Part shown: one piece after another, positions 8,384-16,506 of the stretch
Layout: every line of letters begins with the position of its first letter
Numbering within the stretch: position 1 is the first letter of the stretch
NCBI GenBank assembly: GCA_009838915.1
Contig: VXQT01000021.1
Span: 1 to 37,681, forward strand
Length of the DNA: 37,681 bases
Origin: Chloroflexota bacterium
GTDB taxonomy: Bacteria > Chloroflexota > Dehalococcoidia > Bin125
Direction: 5' to 3'
The notes under the pieces: model-generated
What the model was told of the DNA's origin: nothing
Database searches by the model: none
The model's input: the letters and a program-made list of their open reading frames with translations, nothing else
Program-made: the position numbers and the translations under genes

Positions 8384-9454
8384 CTAAGAGCCCTTCAGCT
8401 GTGGAATCACCTCTTGGGCGAAACGGACGCTCGATTCGGAGTCCGGGTCGCTCGGATCCAGGGGTGAACCGCGGAAGATGAAGCGGTCAACGCCGGTTTC
8501 GATCAGTTCTCCGAGTCGCTGCACGCAGTAGTCGGGCGGGCCGAACACGCCGAACGAGCGCTCGAATTCGGTCGGGATCACACCGGCCTGGGCGCTGCCC
8601 GGCCGGCCGTGGCCGTGCATGTCGTAGTGGTCGTGGATGTCAGTGAGGACTCGTGCCTGCTGGTCGGATGCGGGACCGATCACCGTTCCGTACATGCTTG
8701 AGAACCGAGCAAACAGCGACACCTGTCCGGCGCCGATTCGCATCGCCTGCTCCGGATCGTCATGCACGGCCAGCGGGATGTACGCGGCGAACGGAATCTC
8801 CGGATCGAGCCCGGCCTCCTCGCGCGCCTCCCGCGCTACCTCCATGCCCCACCGCGTGCGGTCAACATCCGCTCCGAGGTTGAAGCTGACTCGGTCGGCG
8901 TGGCGGGCCGCGGCCTGGATCACACGCGGTCCGGTGGCGGCCACGTCGACCGGCACTTTCGGCCCCATCTGCGCCATGTAGTAGATGCGGCTGGCCTGAG
9001 GCGTGTCGGCCAAACCAAGGGCCTCGACGTCGGTCTCCCCGAACTGCACCTCGTCTCCGCGCAGATAGGCCTGCAGTTGGATCAGGTACTGCTCAAACTC
9101 ACCCACGCCGTGCGGCGCGAGTCCGAGGTGGGCCAGCGCCGAATCGCCGCGGCCGATACCCATGTGCGCCCGCCCGCGACTCTCGGCCTGGATGCTGGCG
9201 ATCGCCGAGGCCGTGATCGCCGGATGCCGCGTGTAGGAGTTGGTCACACCCGTGCCGAGCTGGATTCGCGATGTCGCGTGCGCCGCGAGGGCCATCGACA
9301 CATAGCAATCGGCGGCCAGGTTCTGGCTGTCCACCCAGACGATCCCGTCGTATCCCAGTTGCTCCGCCTGCACGGCCATCTGCACGCCGTCGAATACGGA
9401 TGGATCGTCGCTGGTCGGCCGGCCGCCGCCCATCGTCCAGAACTCGGTAGTCAT
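8384..9454 (-). CDS. LLM class flavin-dependent oxidoreductase (b)
   Basis: Paralog of the downstream gene (356 aa). Shared blocks include the AxQLGYDGIVWVDSQN region, IQLGTGVTNSYTRHPAITAS and IGRGDSALAHLGLAPHG; again a flavin/F420-dependent oxidoreductase with unknown substrate. The open frame extends far upstream over the divergent dehydrogenase, but the start at 9454 has a strong ribosome site (GCGAGGAGCG) and aligns with the paralog's first residue (MTTEFWTMGG vs MPVEFWTSGR). It is transcribed divergently from the D-2-hydroxyacid dehydrogenase with 117 bases between, which must carry both promoters. Confidence 0.9.
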   Translation of the reverse strand: MTTEFWTMGGGRPTSDDPSVFDGVQMAVQAEQLGYDGIVWVDSQNLAADCYVSMALAAHATSRIQLGTGVTNSYTRHPAITASAIASIQAESRGRAHMGIGRGDSALAHLGLAPHGVGEFEQYLIQLQAYLRGDEVQFGETDVEALGLADTPQASRIYYMAQMGPKVPVDVAATGPRVIQAAARHADRVSFNLGADVDRTRWGMEVAREAREEAGLDPEIPFAAYIPLAVHDDPEQAMRIGAGQVSLFARFSSMYGTVIGPASDQQARVLTDIHDHYDMHGHGRPGSAQAGVIPTEFERSFGVFGPPDYCVQRLGELIETGVDRFIFRGSPLDPSDPDSESSVRFAQEVIPQLKGS

Positions 9455-9571
9455 GGCCCGCGCTCCTCGCATTGCCCATCGATGCCCGTCAATACCCGTC
9501 GATAGTAACCGCTGACGGCGTGCCGTCGGGCTAGTCTGAGACTCGTCACGGTCAGGAATTGAGGTGCCGGA

Positions 9572-10534
9572 GTGCCGAAGTACGTGATGCTGCCGCCGAT
9601 TGACGATGACATCCGCGAGTGGGTCGTGCGCATGCGCGAAGAACTTCCCGAGCTGAACGTAGTCGTGGTCGAGGACGAAGCCGACGCGCCGAGGGCGTTG
9701 GCCGACGCCGACGCCGCCTACGGCTGGGTGCCGCCCGAAGTCCTGCCCAGCGTCGAACGCCTGCGGCTGCTGCAGAATCCCTATGCCGGGCCGTTCGTCG
9801 GCTGGTACTATCCGGAGCTTGCCCAGCATCCCGTGACGGTCAGCAATCCGCGCGGCATCTACTCCGATCACATCGCGCAGCACATCCTCATGTACATGCT
9901 CGCGCTCTCGCGAGGACTGACCTACTACATGAGCGCGCAGGCGGATGGCCGCTGGGACCGCCTCGCCCGCAAACACGGCTATGTCGATCTCTCCACCGCA
10001 ACTGTGCTGATCAATGGAGTCGGCGGCATCGGCGCCGAGACCGCACGCCTCTGCGCCCCCTTCGGCTGCGGCGTGATCGGCGTCGACCCGGGCCCGTACG
10101 GCCGGTTCGACGGAGAACTCGTCCCGCCCACGGAGCTGGACAAGCGTCTGGCCGAGGCCGACTTCGTCGTCACCACCGTTCCGCACACGCCAGAGACCGA
10201 GTTCATGTGGAACGCCGAGCGCTTCGCGTCGATGAAGCCGACCGCATACTTCATCAACATTGGCCGAGGTATGACCTGCAAGCTCGACGACCTCGTGGCG
10301 GCGTTGGACGACGGCGAGATCGCCGGCGCGGGACTCGACGTGTTCGAGATCGAGCCGTTGCCGGAAGGGCATCCCCTCTGGCAAATGGAGAACGTGATCA
10401 TCACCCCGCACATCGCCGTCGCCGACGCCGCCAACATCCCCGAGCGCCGCTTCGAACTGATCCTCGAGAACGCCCGCCGCCTCGTCGACGGCCGCGAGTT
10501 CATCAACGTCGTAGACAAGCAGAAGTGGTACTGA
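9572..10534 (+). CDS. D-2-hydroxyacid dehydrogenase family protein (1)
   Basis: NAD(P)-dependent dehydrogenase of the D-isomer 2-hydroxyacid family (320 aa), reducing a 2-oxo acid or oxidising a 2-hydroxy acid. The Rossmann motif is GVGGIGAETARL (149-160); the catalytic triad is visible as Arg232 (INIGRG), Glu261 (FEIEPLPEGHPLW) and His280 (ITPHIA). The start is GTG at 9572 with GAGGTG about 6 bases before it. The N-terminal substrate domain (YGWVPPEVLPSVERLRLLQ) is divergent, so the substrate cannot be named. It is followed 83 bases later by an HpcH/HpaI aldolase, an amidohydrolase and a second dehydrogenase, a likely 2-oxo-acid pathway. Confidence 0.9.
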   Translation: MPKYVMLPPIDDDIREWVVRMREELPELNVVVVEDEADAPRALADADAAYGWVPPEVLPSVERLRLLQNPYAGPFVGWYYPELAQHPVTVSNPRGIYSDHIAQHILMYMLALSRGLTYYMSAQADGRWDRLARKHGYVDLSTATVLINGVGGIGAETARLCAPFGCGVIGVDPGPYGRFDGELVPPTELDKRLAEADFVVTTVPHTPETEFMWNAERFASMKPTAYFINIGRGMTCKLDDLVAALDDGEIAGAGLDVFEIEPLPEGHPLWQMENVIITPHIAVADAANIPERRFELILENARRLVDGREFINVVDKQKWY

Positions 10535-10617
10535 CTCGCCCGGGTACAGGCAGTACTATCGGAGCTCGCTCTACCCTGTCGGCGACGACATTGAGATCTC
10601 GATGAGGAGATGAACCT

Positions 10618-11415
10618 ATGGCGGTGCTTCCCAACACCCTGCGTGACCTGCTCAACGCCGGCAAACCGACGATCGGCACGCACTTCCTCTTCAACGACCC
10701 CGACATCGCCGAGCTGATCGGCGACACCGGACAGTTCGATTACGCCGAGTATGTGGCCGAGTACTCGACCTTCGACATGAAGACGCTCTATCACCTGGCG
10801 CGAGCGGCGCAGTGCGGCAATCTGCCGCTGATGATCAAGCTCGACCAGGCCAACCAGACGTTCTGGGCGCAGGCCGCGCTGGGCGCGGGATTCAAGGCTG
10901 TGCTCTACACCGACATCCGCACGCCCGAGGACGTCGACCTGGCGATGCAGGCGATCCGGCCGGACAAACCGAAGACGCTCGGCATCGGCGGACACATGGG
11001 CGTCAAGACGCGGCGGCCCGCGCTGGCCGGCTATGCCGACAGCTACGGTGACGACCTCTACGACATCGTCACCGTGGTCATGCTGGAGAAGCGCGTCGCC
11101 CTCGACGATATCGACGCCATTCTCGAACGATCCGCGGAACTCGGCGTCGACATGACCCAGTGGGGACCCAGCGACTACGGCTTCTCCTTCGACGAGCGGC
11201 CCGACGCCGACGAGATTCGCGCCGCCGAGGAGCAGGTGATCGCCAAGTCGCTCGAGTACGGCGTCCACCCGCGGATTGAGATCGGCGCCGTCGAGCAGGC
11301 CCAGCGCTATCTCGACCTCGGCGTCAAGCACTTCTGCATCGGCTGGGACCGATTCCTGCTCAACCAGGGCTACACCGAGCTCGGCCGCGGCCTGCGCGAA
11401 CTAATGGGGAGGTAG
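10618..11415 (+). CDS. HpcH/HpaI aldolase family protein
   Basis: Class II, metal-dependent aldolase of the HpcH/HpaI (citrate lyase beta-like) TIM-barrel family (265 aa), cleaving 4-hydroxy-2-oxo acids to pyruvate or another 2-oxo acid plus an aldehyde. It opens with LRDLLNAGKPTIGTHFLFNDPDIAELIG, the usual N-terminus, has GFKAVLYTDIRTPEDVDLAMQAIRP, and ends with LGVKHFCIGWDRFLLNQGYTELG, which matches the family's GVxxFxxGxD end. The usual VEIDxEH strand reads YAEYVAEYST, so it belongs to a divergent subgroup. GAGGAG at 10604-10609 precedes the ATG. The next gene starts 10 bases after its stop. Confidence 0.85.
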   Translation: MAVLPNTLRDLLNAGKPTIGTHFLFNDPDIAELIGDTGQFDYAEYVAEYSTFDMKTLYHLARAAQCGNLPLMIKLDQANQTFWAQAALGAGFKAVLYTDIRTPEDVDLAMQAIRPDKPKTLGIGGHMGVKTRRPALAGYADSYGDDLYDIVTVVMLEKRVALDDIDAILERSAELGVDMTQWGPSDYGFSFDERPDADEIRAAEEQVIAKSLEYGVHPRIEIGAVEQAQRYLDLGVKHFCIGWDRFLLNQGYTELGRGLRELMGR

Positions 11416-11424
11416 GAACCAACC

Positions 11425-12444
11425 GTGGTCACCAACAACATCGACTGGCTCGCCACCAACCAGGAGCCGGCATTCGACCCCGACCAGAAGATCATCGATC
11501 CCCACCACCACCTCTGGGACGCGCGCACGGATCGTCCGATGCTGCGCTACTTCCTCGACGAACTGCTCGATGACACGGCGGACCTCAACGTCCGCCAGAC
11601 CGTGTTCATCGAGTGCGGCGCGATGTACAACTCCGACGCCCCGACCGCGATGGCGCCGGTGGGCGAAACCGAGTTCGTGGCCGGCGTCTCGGCCCAGAGT
11701 GCCAGCGGACTCTACGGCGAGCTGCGCGCCTGCACCGGCATCGTCGGCCACGCGAACTTGCTGCTCGGGGCGGCCGTCGGCGACGTGCTCGACGCGCACA
11801 TGCAGATGAGCTCGCGCTTCCGCGGCATCCGCCATCACGCGAGCTGGGATCCGTCACCCGACGTGCCCAACTCGCGCATCGTCGATCGGCCGCACATCTA
11901 CCTCAACGAGGCCTACCGAGAGGGCTTCGCCGAACTGGGCAAGCGCAACCTCAGCTTCGAGGGCTGGCTCTATCATCCCCAGATTCCAGAGTTGACCGAC
12001 CTCGCCCGCGCCTTCCCCGAGACCACGATCATCCTCAACCATCTCGGCGGCCCGCTCGGCGTCGGTCCGTACGCGGGTCGGCATGACGAGATTTTCCCGG
12101 GCTGGCGGGACTCGATCACCGAGCTCGCCACCTGCGAGAACGTCGTCGCCAAGGTCGGCGGCATCCAGATGATCATCAACGGCTTCCGCTGGCACGAGCG
12201 GGAGCGCGCCCCGTCGTCGGACGAAATGCTCGAAGTCAACCGCCCCTGGTACGAGCACACGATCCAGTCATTCGGCCCCGACCGCTGCATGTTCGAGAGC
12301 AACTTCCCGGTCGACAAGGCCTCGTGCAGCTACACCAACATGTACAACCAGTTCTTCAAGCTCGTCGCCGATTACCCGCAGGACGAGAAGGATCAGATGT
12401 TCCACGACACCGCGCTGCGCGTCTATCGCCTGGACACGCACTAG
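11425..12444 (+). CDS. Amidohydrolase family protein (TIM-barrel metal-dependent hydrolase)
   Basis: Amidohydrolase-2 type metal-dependent hydrolase (339 aa) related to lactonases and decarboxylases of this fold. The metal-binding HxH lies in KIIDPHHHLWD (residues 22-32); a His-rich RGIRHHASWD strand follows, then IILNHLGGPLG with a conserved His, and the C-terminal FESNFPVDK carries the metal Asp. The GTG start at 11425 has a strong ribosome site (GGGGAGG) that overlaps the aldolase stop, so it is in the same operon. A product lactone or carboxylate of the neighbouring dehydrogenase and aldolase steps is a plausible substrate; this is inference. Confidence 0.9.
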   Translation: MVTNNIDWLATNQEPAFDPDQKIIDPHHHLWDARTDRPMLRYFLDELLDDTADLNVRQTVFIECGAMYNSDAPTAMAPVGETEFVAGVSAQSASGLYGELRACTGIVGHANLLLGAAVGDVLDAHMQMSSRFRGIRHHASWDPSPDVPNSRIVDRPHIYLNEAYREGFAELGKRNLSFEGWLYHPQIPELTDLARAFPETTIILNHLGGPLGVGPYAGRHDEIFPGWRDSITELATCENVVAKVGGIQMIINGFRWHERERAPSSDEMLEVNRPWYEHTIQSFGPDRCMFESNFPVDKASCSYTNMYNQFFKLVADYPQDEKDQMFHDTALRVYRLDTH

Positions 12445-12452
12445 CTCACGAT

Positions 12453-12487
12453 CCCCTCTCCCTCTGGGAGAGGGTTAGGGTGAGGGT
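12453..12487. repeat. Short C/G-tract hairpin repeat (second family)
   Basis: CCCCTCTCCCTCTGGGAGAGGG followed by TTAGGGTGAGGGT. A hairpin (CCTCTCC/GGGAGAGG) is followed by a second G-rich half that can pair with the same C-tract, the same logic as the larger repeats. Similar dispersed elements are widespread in GC-rich genomes. It lies 9 bases after the amidohydrolase stop and 50 before the next start. Confidence 0.7.
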
Positions 12488-12537
12488 CTGCCATCTTCAC
12501 ACTTAGCGAATGAGCCGAATCGGAGAGGAACCAATCC

Positions 12538-13497
12538 ATGCCCACCATCGTCCAGGCCGTGCCGATCGAAGACGAACTCCATGACATGCTCGCCGAGGCC
12601 GGCGATGTCCGCGTCGTCGACGGACGCGACCGCGGCGCGTTCCTCGAGGCGGTCAAGGACGCCGACGGTGTACTGCTCTCGCCGCTGGTCAAGATCGATC
12701 AGCAGGTTGTCGACCTTGCCCCCAATCTCAAAGTCGTGGCTACCACCTCGGTCGGCTTCGACGCCTTCGACGTGCCCTTTCTGACCGCCAACGGGATCGC
12801 GCTCTGCAACACGCCGGGCGTGCTCAGTGCCGCCGTCGCCGACCTGACGATGGCGTTCCTCCTGATGCTCTCGCGGCACCTGATGGAGTTCGAGGCCTAC
12901 AACCGCTCAGGCGGCTGGGGCCGGCGCGAGCCGTATCCCGCCCTCGCCAATGACCCATTGGGCAAGACGATCGGCATCGTCGGTTTCGGGCGGATCGGGC
13001 AGGAAGTCGCCCGACGAGCCAACTTCGCCGGCATGAAGGTCCTCTGGTACGACATCTACGACAACCCGCCCGCCGACGCGCCGCCTGCCGAGAAGCGCAG
13101 CCTCGACGAGCTGCTGGCCGAGTCCGACTTCGTCAGTGTCCACACGGACCTGAACCAGTCCTCGCGCCACATGATCGGCGCGCGCGAGATCGCATTGATG
13201 AAGCCGACCGCCTACCTGATCAACACGTCGCGCGGCCCGGCCGTTGACCAGAAGGCGCTGCACGACGCCCTCGTCGCGAACCAGATCGCGGGTGCCGGAC
13301 TCGACGTGCTCGAACAGGAACCGCCCGATCCCGACGAACCGATCGTCAAGCTGCCCAACGTGATCAGCTTCCCGCACATCGGCACCGCCACCGAGGAAAC
13401 CCGCTACGCCATGCGAGCCCTCGCGACCCGCAACGTGGTCAACATCATCAGCGGCAACCGCCCCGAGGCAATCGTCAACCCCGAAGTGCTGGGCTGA
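12538..13497 (+). CDS. D-2-hydroxyacid dehydrogenase family protein (2)
   Basis: Second D-isomer 2-hydroxyacid dehydrogenase (319 aa), closer to glyoxylate/hydroxypyruvate reductases. The Rossmann motif is GIVGFGRIGQEVARR (146-160); catalytic Arg232 (INTSRGP), Glu261 (LEQEPP) and His280 (FPHIGTA) fall at the same numbering as in the paralog at 9572. VVATTSVGFDAFDVPFLTANGI is the typical substrate-domain loop, with CNTPG following. The ATG at 12538 has GAGAGGAA 8 bases before it. It is separated from the amidohydrolase by a repeat and a 93-base gap, so it may have its own promoter or be the last gene of the operon. Confidence 0.92.
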   Translation: MPTIVQAVPIEDELHDMLAEAGDVRVVDGRDRGAFLEAVKDADGVLLSPLVKIDQQVVDLAPNLKVVATTSVGFDAFDVPFLTANGIALCNTPGVLSAAVADLTMAFLLMLSRHLMEFEAYNRSGGWGRREPYPALANDPLGKTIGIVGFGRIGQEVARRANFAGMKVLWYDIYDNPPADAPPAEKRSLDELLAESDFVSVHTDLNQSSRHMIGAREIALMKPTAYLINTSRGPAVDQKALHDALVANQIAGAGLDVLEQEPPDPDEPIVKLPNVISFPHIGTATEETRYAMRALATRNVVNIISGNRPEAIVNPEVLG

Positions 13498-13523
13498 CCT
13501 CTCGTCGGCGGGTTCGCCTCCGA

Positions 13524-13573
13524 TCCCCTCTCCCCCCGCGAAGCGGGGGGAGATGCCGAAGGCAGAGGGGGGC
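13524..13573. repeat. Palindromic intergenic repeat, copy B
   Basis: Full copy: CTCTCCCCCCGC-GAA-GCGGGGGGAGA (hairpin 1), TGCC-GAA-GGCA (hairpin 2), then GAGGGGGG. The first C-tract can pair with either G-tract, giving two alternative folds. It sits between two convergent genes (stops at 13497 and 13587), where it could act as a bidirectional terminator. Confidence 0.85.
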
Positions 13574-13586
13574 GCTCGGCCTGCCC

Positions 13587-14225
13587 TCAGCTTCCACGCA
13601 CGAACTCCGCGATCGCGTCCGCCGCCCGCTCGCGATTGCCCTCCTCGGTATAACCCGATCGTTTTCGTGGAATCAGCCCGTGGTTCCCGTCGGGAATCCA
13701 ACAGAGCTGGACGGCGGGTGACAGCTCGTACTCCTCGACTTCCTCGCGAGTCCCGTACTCGTCACGCTCGCCCTGGACGATTAACGTCGGCGTCGCGAGC
13801 TGCTGCAGGTGAATCGTGATCGCGGAAGCGGGATTCTTCGGAGCGTGGAACGGGTAGGAGATGCAGACCATGCCGGCCGGCTCGACCGCGTCGGCGATGT
13901 AGCTGGCGATCCGTCCGCCCATGCTGCGGCCGCCGATGAAGAGCCGGTTGGGCGGCACGCCCTGTTCGGAGAGCTGCTGGATCACCTGGATCCAGGCCGC
14001 CGCGAGCACGTCCTCCGGATCCGGAGGCCAGGGACGCCGGCCCTCCGCGTTGGCGCGCCGCATGTAGGGGAAGTCGAACCGCGCCACGCGCACGCCGCGC
14101 TCGGCGATCAGTTCGGCCAGGTTCGTGGTGTTCGGATGCGTCGACGACGCGCCGGCGCCATGCGTCAGCACCAGCGTCGGCGCGGGAGGCGAGGGCGGCA
14201 GGTTCCAGACCAGCGGCGTCTCCAT
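13587..14225 (-). CDS. Alpha/beta family hydrolase (KANL3/Tex30-like)
   Basis: Small alpha/beta-hydrolase (212 aa) of the KANL3/Tex30-like type; function not known. The oxyanion strand is LVLTHGAGASSTHP (18-31), the nucleophile elbow GGRSMGGR has Ser101, the acid is probably Asp155 (QGERDEYG) and the base His182 (DGNHGL). There is no lid domain. The ribosome site AGGAGGGG lies about 11 bases before the ATG at 14225. It is the last gene of a minus-strand run that starts at the LLM gene with start 19066. Confidence 0.85.
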   Translation of the reverse strand: METPLVWNLPPSPPAPTLVLTHGAGASSTHPNTTNLAELIAERGVRVARFDFPYMRRANAEGRRPWPPDPEDVLAAAWIQVIQQLSEQGVPPNRLFIGGRSMGGRIASYIADAVEPAGMVCISYPFHAPKNPASAITIHLQQLATPTLIVQGERDEYGTREEVEEYELSPAVQLCWIPDGNHGLIPRKRSGYTEEGNRERAADAIAEFVRGS

Positions 14226-14250
14226 CGGCAGCAGGCCCCTCCTTCACTTC

Positions 14251-14276
14251 TTGATCCCGCCCCGAGAAGGGGAGAG
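14251..14276. repeat. Degenerate C/G hairpin, possible relic of the repeat family
   Basis: Between the LLM stop (14279) and the hydrolase start. On the minus strand it reads CTCTCCCC-TTCT-CGGGG followed by CGGGATC, resembling the first half of the palindromic repeat in reverse orientation, without hairpin 2. Low certainty that it is related. Confidence 0.35.
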
Positions 14277-14278
14277 CT

Positions 14279-15367
14279 CTACAAGGTCCTTGCGATGATT
14301 GGGGCCATCTCGTCGATCAGGTCGTTGGCCGCGGCCGGATCGAGCGCGGTCAGCGCGAAGTGGCTGAGGCCTCGGGCTTCGGCCGCCTCAGCCTTCTCGA
14401 TGAACTGGTCTGGCGTGCCGATCATCATGTCTTCCAGCCGGTCGCGGGTGATGAACTCGGCCTCGCCCTCCTTGAGATAGCTGTAGTGGCCCTCGTGCAC
14501 ATCGAGGTAGAGGCGGTCGGTCGGGTGACCGCGCTCTTCGGCGTAGGCCGTGATGTACCGGTTGTACTCTGCCGCCGAGTCGGGGTCGATCCCCTTGAGG
14601 TTGCCGCCCCAGCCGCCGTACTCCGACTCCCACAGCGTGTGGTTGTAGACCGCCGCCACCGCGCCGGCGCGGTGCAGCACGCGTTCCGACATCACGTCCT
14701 CGCCCTCGTCGAGGATGCAGGCCCCGACCAAACCAACGGTGTAAGGCCGCTCACTCGAGCGTCCCGACTCCTGCGCCGCCTGACCGATGATCTCGAATCC
14801 GCTCTCCAGCCACGGTCCCGCGCCGGAGGTGACCCAGCCATCGCCGACCTGACCCACCACCGCCGTCGCGCGAGGCCCGTTGGCCGCGATGTAGATCGGA
14901 ATGTGGTCCTTGATGTTGTAGAAGTCCGGATGCTCGGGATGAATCAGACGGATCCACGTCTCGCGCCCCGTCACGTCGTCCGTGTGCAGGACGTCCTTGC
15001 CGTCCAGCAGATCGCGGACCTGCTGCGCGTACTCGCGGAACTTGCGCACCGGATAGGTCGGCAGGCCCATCGTGTTGCGGCCCGTGTAGCCGGTGCCCAG
15101 CGCGAGGATCGTGCGGCCCGGCGCCAGCTTGTTGATCGTCGCAATCGCCGACGCCGTGACCGGCGCGATCCGGTTGGAGGGAATCGAGACCAGCGTCCCT
15201 AGCTTGATCGTCGAGGTCCGCTCAGCTGCGAGCGCCATGGCCGCGTAACAGTCCGACCAGATCAGTTGCGAGTCCGGAAACCATGCGTGGGTGAACCCCG
15301 CCTCCTCGGCGCGCACGACTTCCTTCCACATGTCGATGTATGTCGGTACGAGCAGTCCGTAGTCCAT
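14279..15367 (-). CDS. LLM class flavin-dependent oxidoreductase (c)
   Basis: Luciferase-like TIM-barrel oxidoreductase (362 aa), probably F420-dependent. Key segments are EEAGFTHAWFPDSQLIWSD, IKLGTLVSIPSNRIAPVTAS, GRTILALGTGYTGRNTMG and IYIAANGPRATAVVGQVGDG, as in methylenetetrahydromethanopterin reductase-like enzymes. It is the same length as, and very similar to, the gene just upstream (15388-16476), so they are tandem duplicates. GAGGAGG lies 6 bases before the ATG. Substrate unknown; the low overall similarity to genes (a) and (b) suggests a different substrate class. Confidence 0.9.
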   Translation of the reverse strand: MDYGLLVPTYIDMWKEVVRAEEAGFTHAWFPDSQLIWSDCYAAMALAAERTSTIKLGTLVSIPSNRIAPVTASAIATINKLAPGRTILALGTGYTGRNTMGLPTYPVRKFREYAQQVRDLLDGKDVLHTDDVTGRETWIRLIHPEHPDFYNIKDHIPIYIAANGPRATAVVGQVGDGWVTSGAGPWLESGFEIIGQAAQESGRSSERPYTVGLVGACILDEGEDVMSERVLHRAGAVAAVYNHTLWESEYGGWGGNLKGIDPDSAAEYNRYITAYAEERGHPTDRLYLDVHEGHYSYLKEGEAEFITRDRLEDMMIGTPDQFIEKAEAAEARGLSHFALTALDPAAANDLIDEMAPIIARTL

Positions 15368-15387
15368 GCCAGCCTCCTCGAGACTCC

Positions 15388-16476
15388 CTAGCCGCGCTTG
15401 TGGATTACCTCGCGGGCGAAGTCGTCGATGATCTCGCGGGCGCCCTGCGGATCGTTGGCGGTCAGGGCGACGTTGTCGACGCCGATCGATTCCAGGTGTT
15501 CGAGCCGCTCGATGATCTCCGGACCCGAACCAACCAGGCTGCGTTCCAGCACCTGGGGAAAGACGAAGCGCTCTTCGCCCGGCTTGAGGTAGACCATGTG
15601 GCCCTCATGCACGTCGAGGTAGAGCCGATCCTCGGGCGTGCCCTTTTGCGCCGAGTACTCGCGGATGTAGCTGTGGTACTCGCCGGCCAGGTCGGGATTG
15701 TCCATGCCCAGGTTCGCGCCCGGACCGTAGGCCGCCTCCCACATCGCGTGTACGCCCGGCACCATGCCCGGTCCGAGAATGCGCATGATCCGATCGGAGT
15801 CGAAGTCCTCGCCGTCCTTGAGCACCAGTCCGGTGGTCAGACCGACGGTGTACGGCTTCTCGGTCGAACGCCCCGCCGCTTCAGCCGCCGCGGCAATCGT
15901 GGGAAAGCCCTGCTCGGCGTTCAGTCCCATCCCAGTCGTGACCCAGCCGTCGCCGACCTGGCCGACCACCTCCATCGCGCGCGGTCCGTTGGCGGCCACG
16001 TAGATCGGGATGTAGTCGTCGAGGTTGAGGAACTCGGAGTGCTGCCCGTGGATCAGGCGAATCCAGCGCTCCTCGCCGGTCACATCATCGGTGTAGAGCA
16101 CGTCCTCGCCATCGAGCAGTCCCCGCACCTGCCGCGCGTACTCGCGGTAGCGCTTGATCGGATACGCGGGTAGACCCATGGTGTTGCGACCCGTGTAGCC
16201 GGTACCGATGCCAAGGATGATCCGTCCCGGCGCCAGCTTGTTCAACGAGGCCACCGCCGACGCAGTCACCGGCGCGATCCGGTTGGAGGGAATCGCGACC
16301 AGCGTGCCCAGCTTGATCGTCGAGGTGTGATGCGCCGCCAGCGCCATCGCCGCGTAGACGTCCGAGTAGATCAACTGCGAGTCGTAGAACCAGGCATGCG
16401 TGAACCCAGCCGCCTCCGCTCGCTGCACCTCCTCGTAGGCGTTGATCCAACTCGGGATTCCAATGCCGTAGTCCAT
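15388..16476 (-). CDS. LLM class flavin-dependent oxidoreductase (d)
   Basis: Tandem paralog of the downstream gene (362 aa). EAAGFTHAWFYDSQLIYSD, IKLGTLVAIPSNRIAPVTAS, GRIILGIGTGYTGRNTMG and IYVAANGPRAMEVVGQVGDG show the same flavin site, with differences mainly in the C-terminal half that shapes the substrate pocket. A clear ribosome site (AGGAGAGG) precedes the ATG. A gap of 20 bases separates it from gene (c), and of 30 from the MBL gene upstream; all are on the minus strand, so an operon is likely. Confidence 0.9.
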   Translation of the reverse strand: MDYGIGIPSWINAYEEVQRAEAAGFTHAWFYDSQLIYSDVYAAMALAAHHTSTIKLGTLVAIPSNRIAPVTASAVASLNKLAPGRIILGIGTGYTGRNTMGLPAYPIKRYREYARQVRGLLDGEDVLYTDDVTGEERWIRLIHGQHSEFLNLDDYIPIYVAANGPRAMEVVGQVGDGWVTTGMGLNAEQGFPTIAAAAEAAGRSTEKPYTVGLTTGLVLKDGEDFDSDRIMRILGPGMVPGVHAMWEAAYGPGANLGMDNPDLAGEYHSYIREYSAQKGTPEDRLYLDVHEGHMVYLKPGEERFVFPQVLERSLVGSGPEIIERLEHLESIGVDNVALTANDPQGAREIIDDFAREVIHKRG

Positions 16477-16506
16477 ATCCCTCTCCTGATTCCGTGAGTC
16501 CGTCGC

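Noticed and set aside
9455..10411. N-terminal extension of the LLM gene at 8384 over the dehydrogenase
   Set aside because: It is antisense to a clear D-2-hydroxyacid dehydrogenase; the LLM start at 9454 has a good ribosome site and fits the paralog.
9979..11331. Long minus-strand frame of 450 codons
   Set aside because: Antisense to the dehydrogenase and the HpcH/HpaI aldolase, with no domain similarity; a product of high GC.
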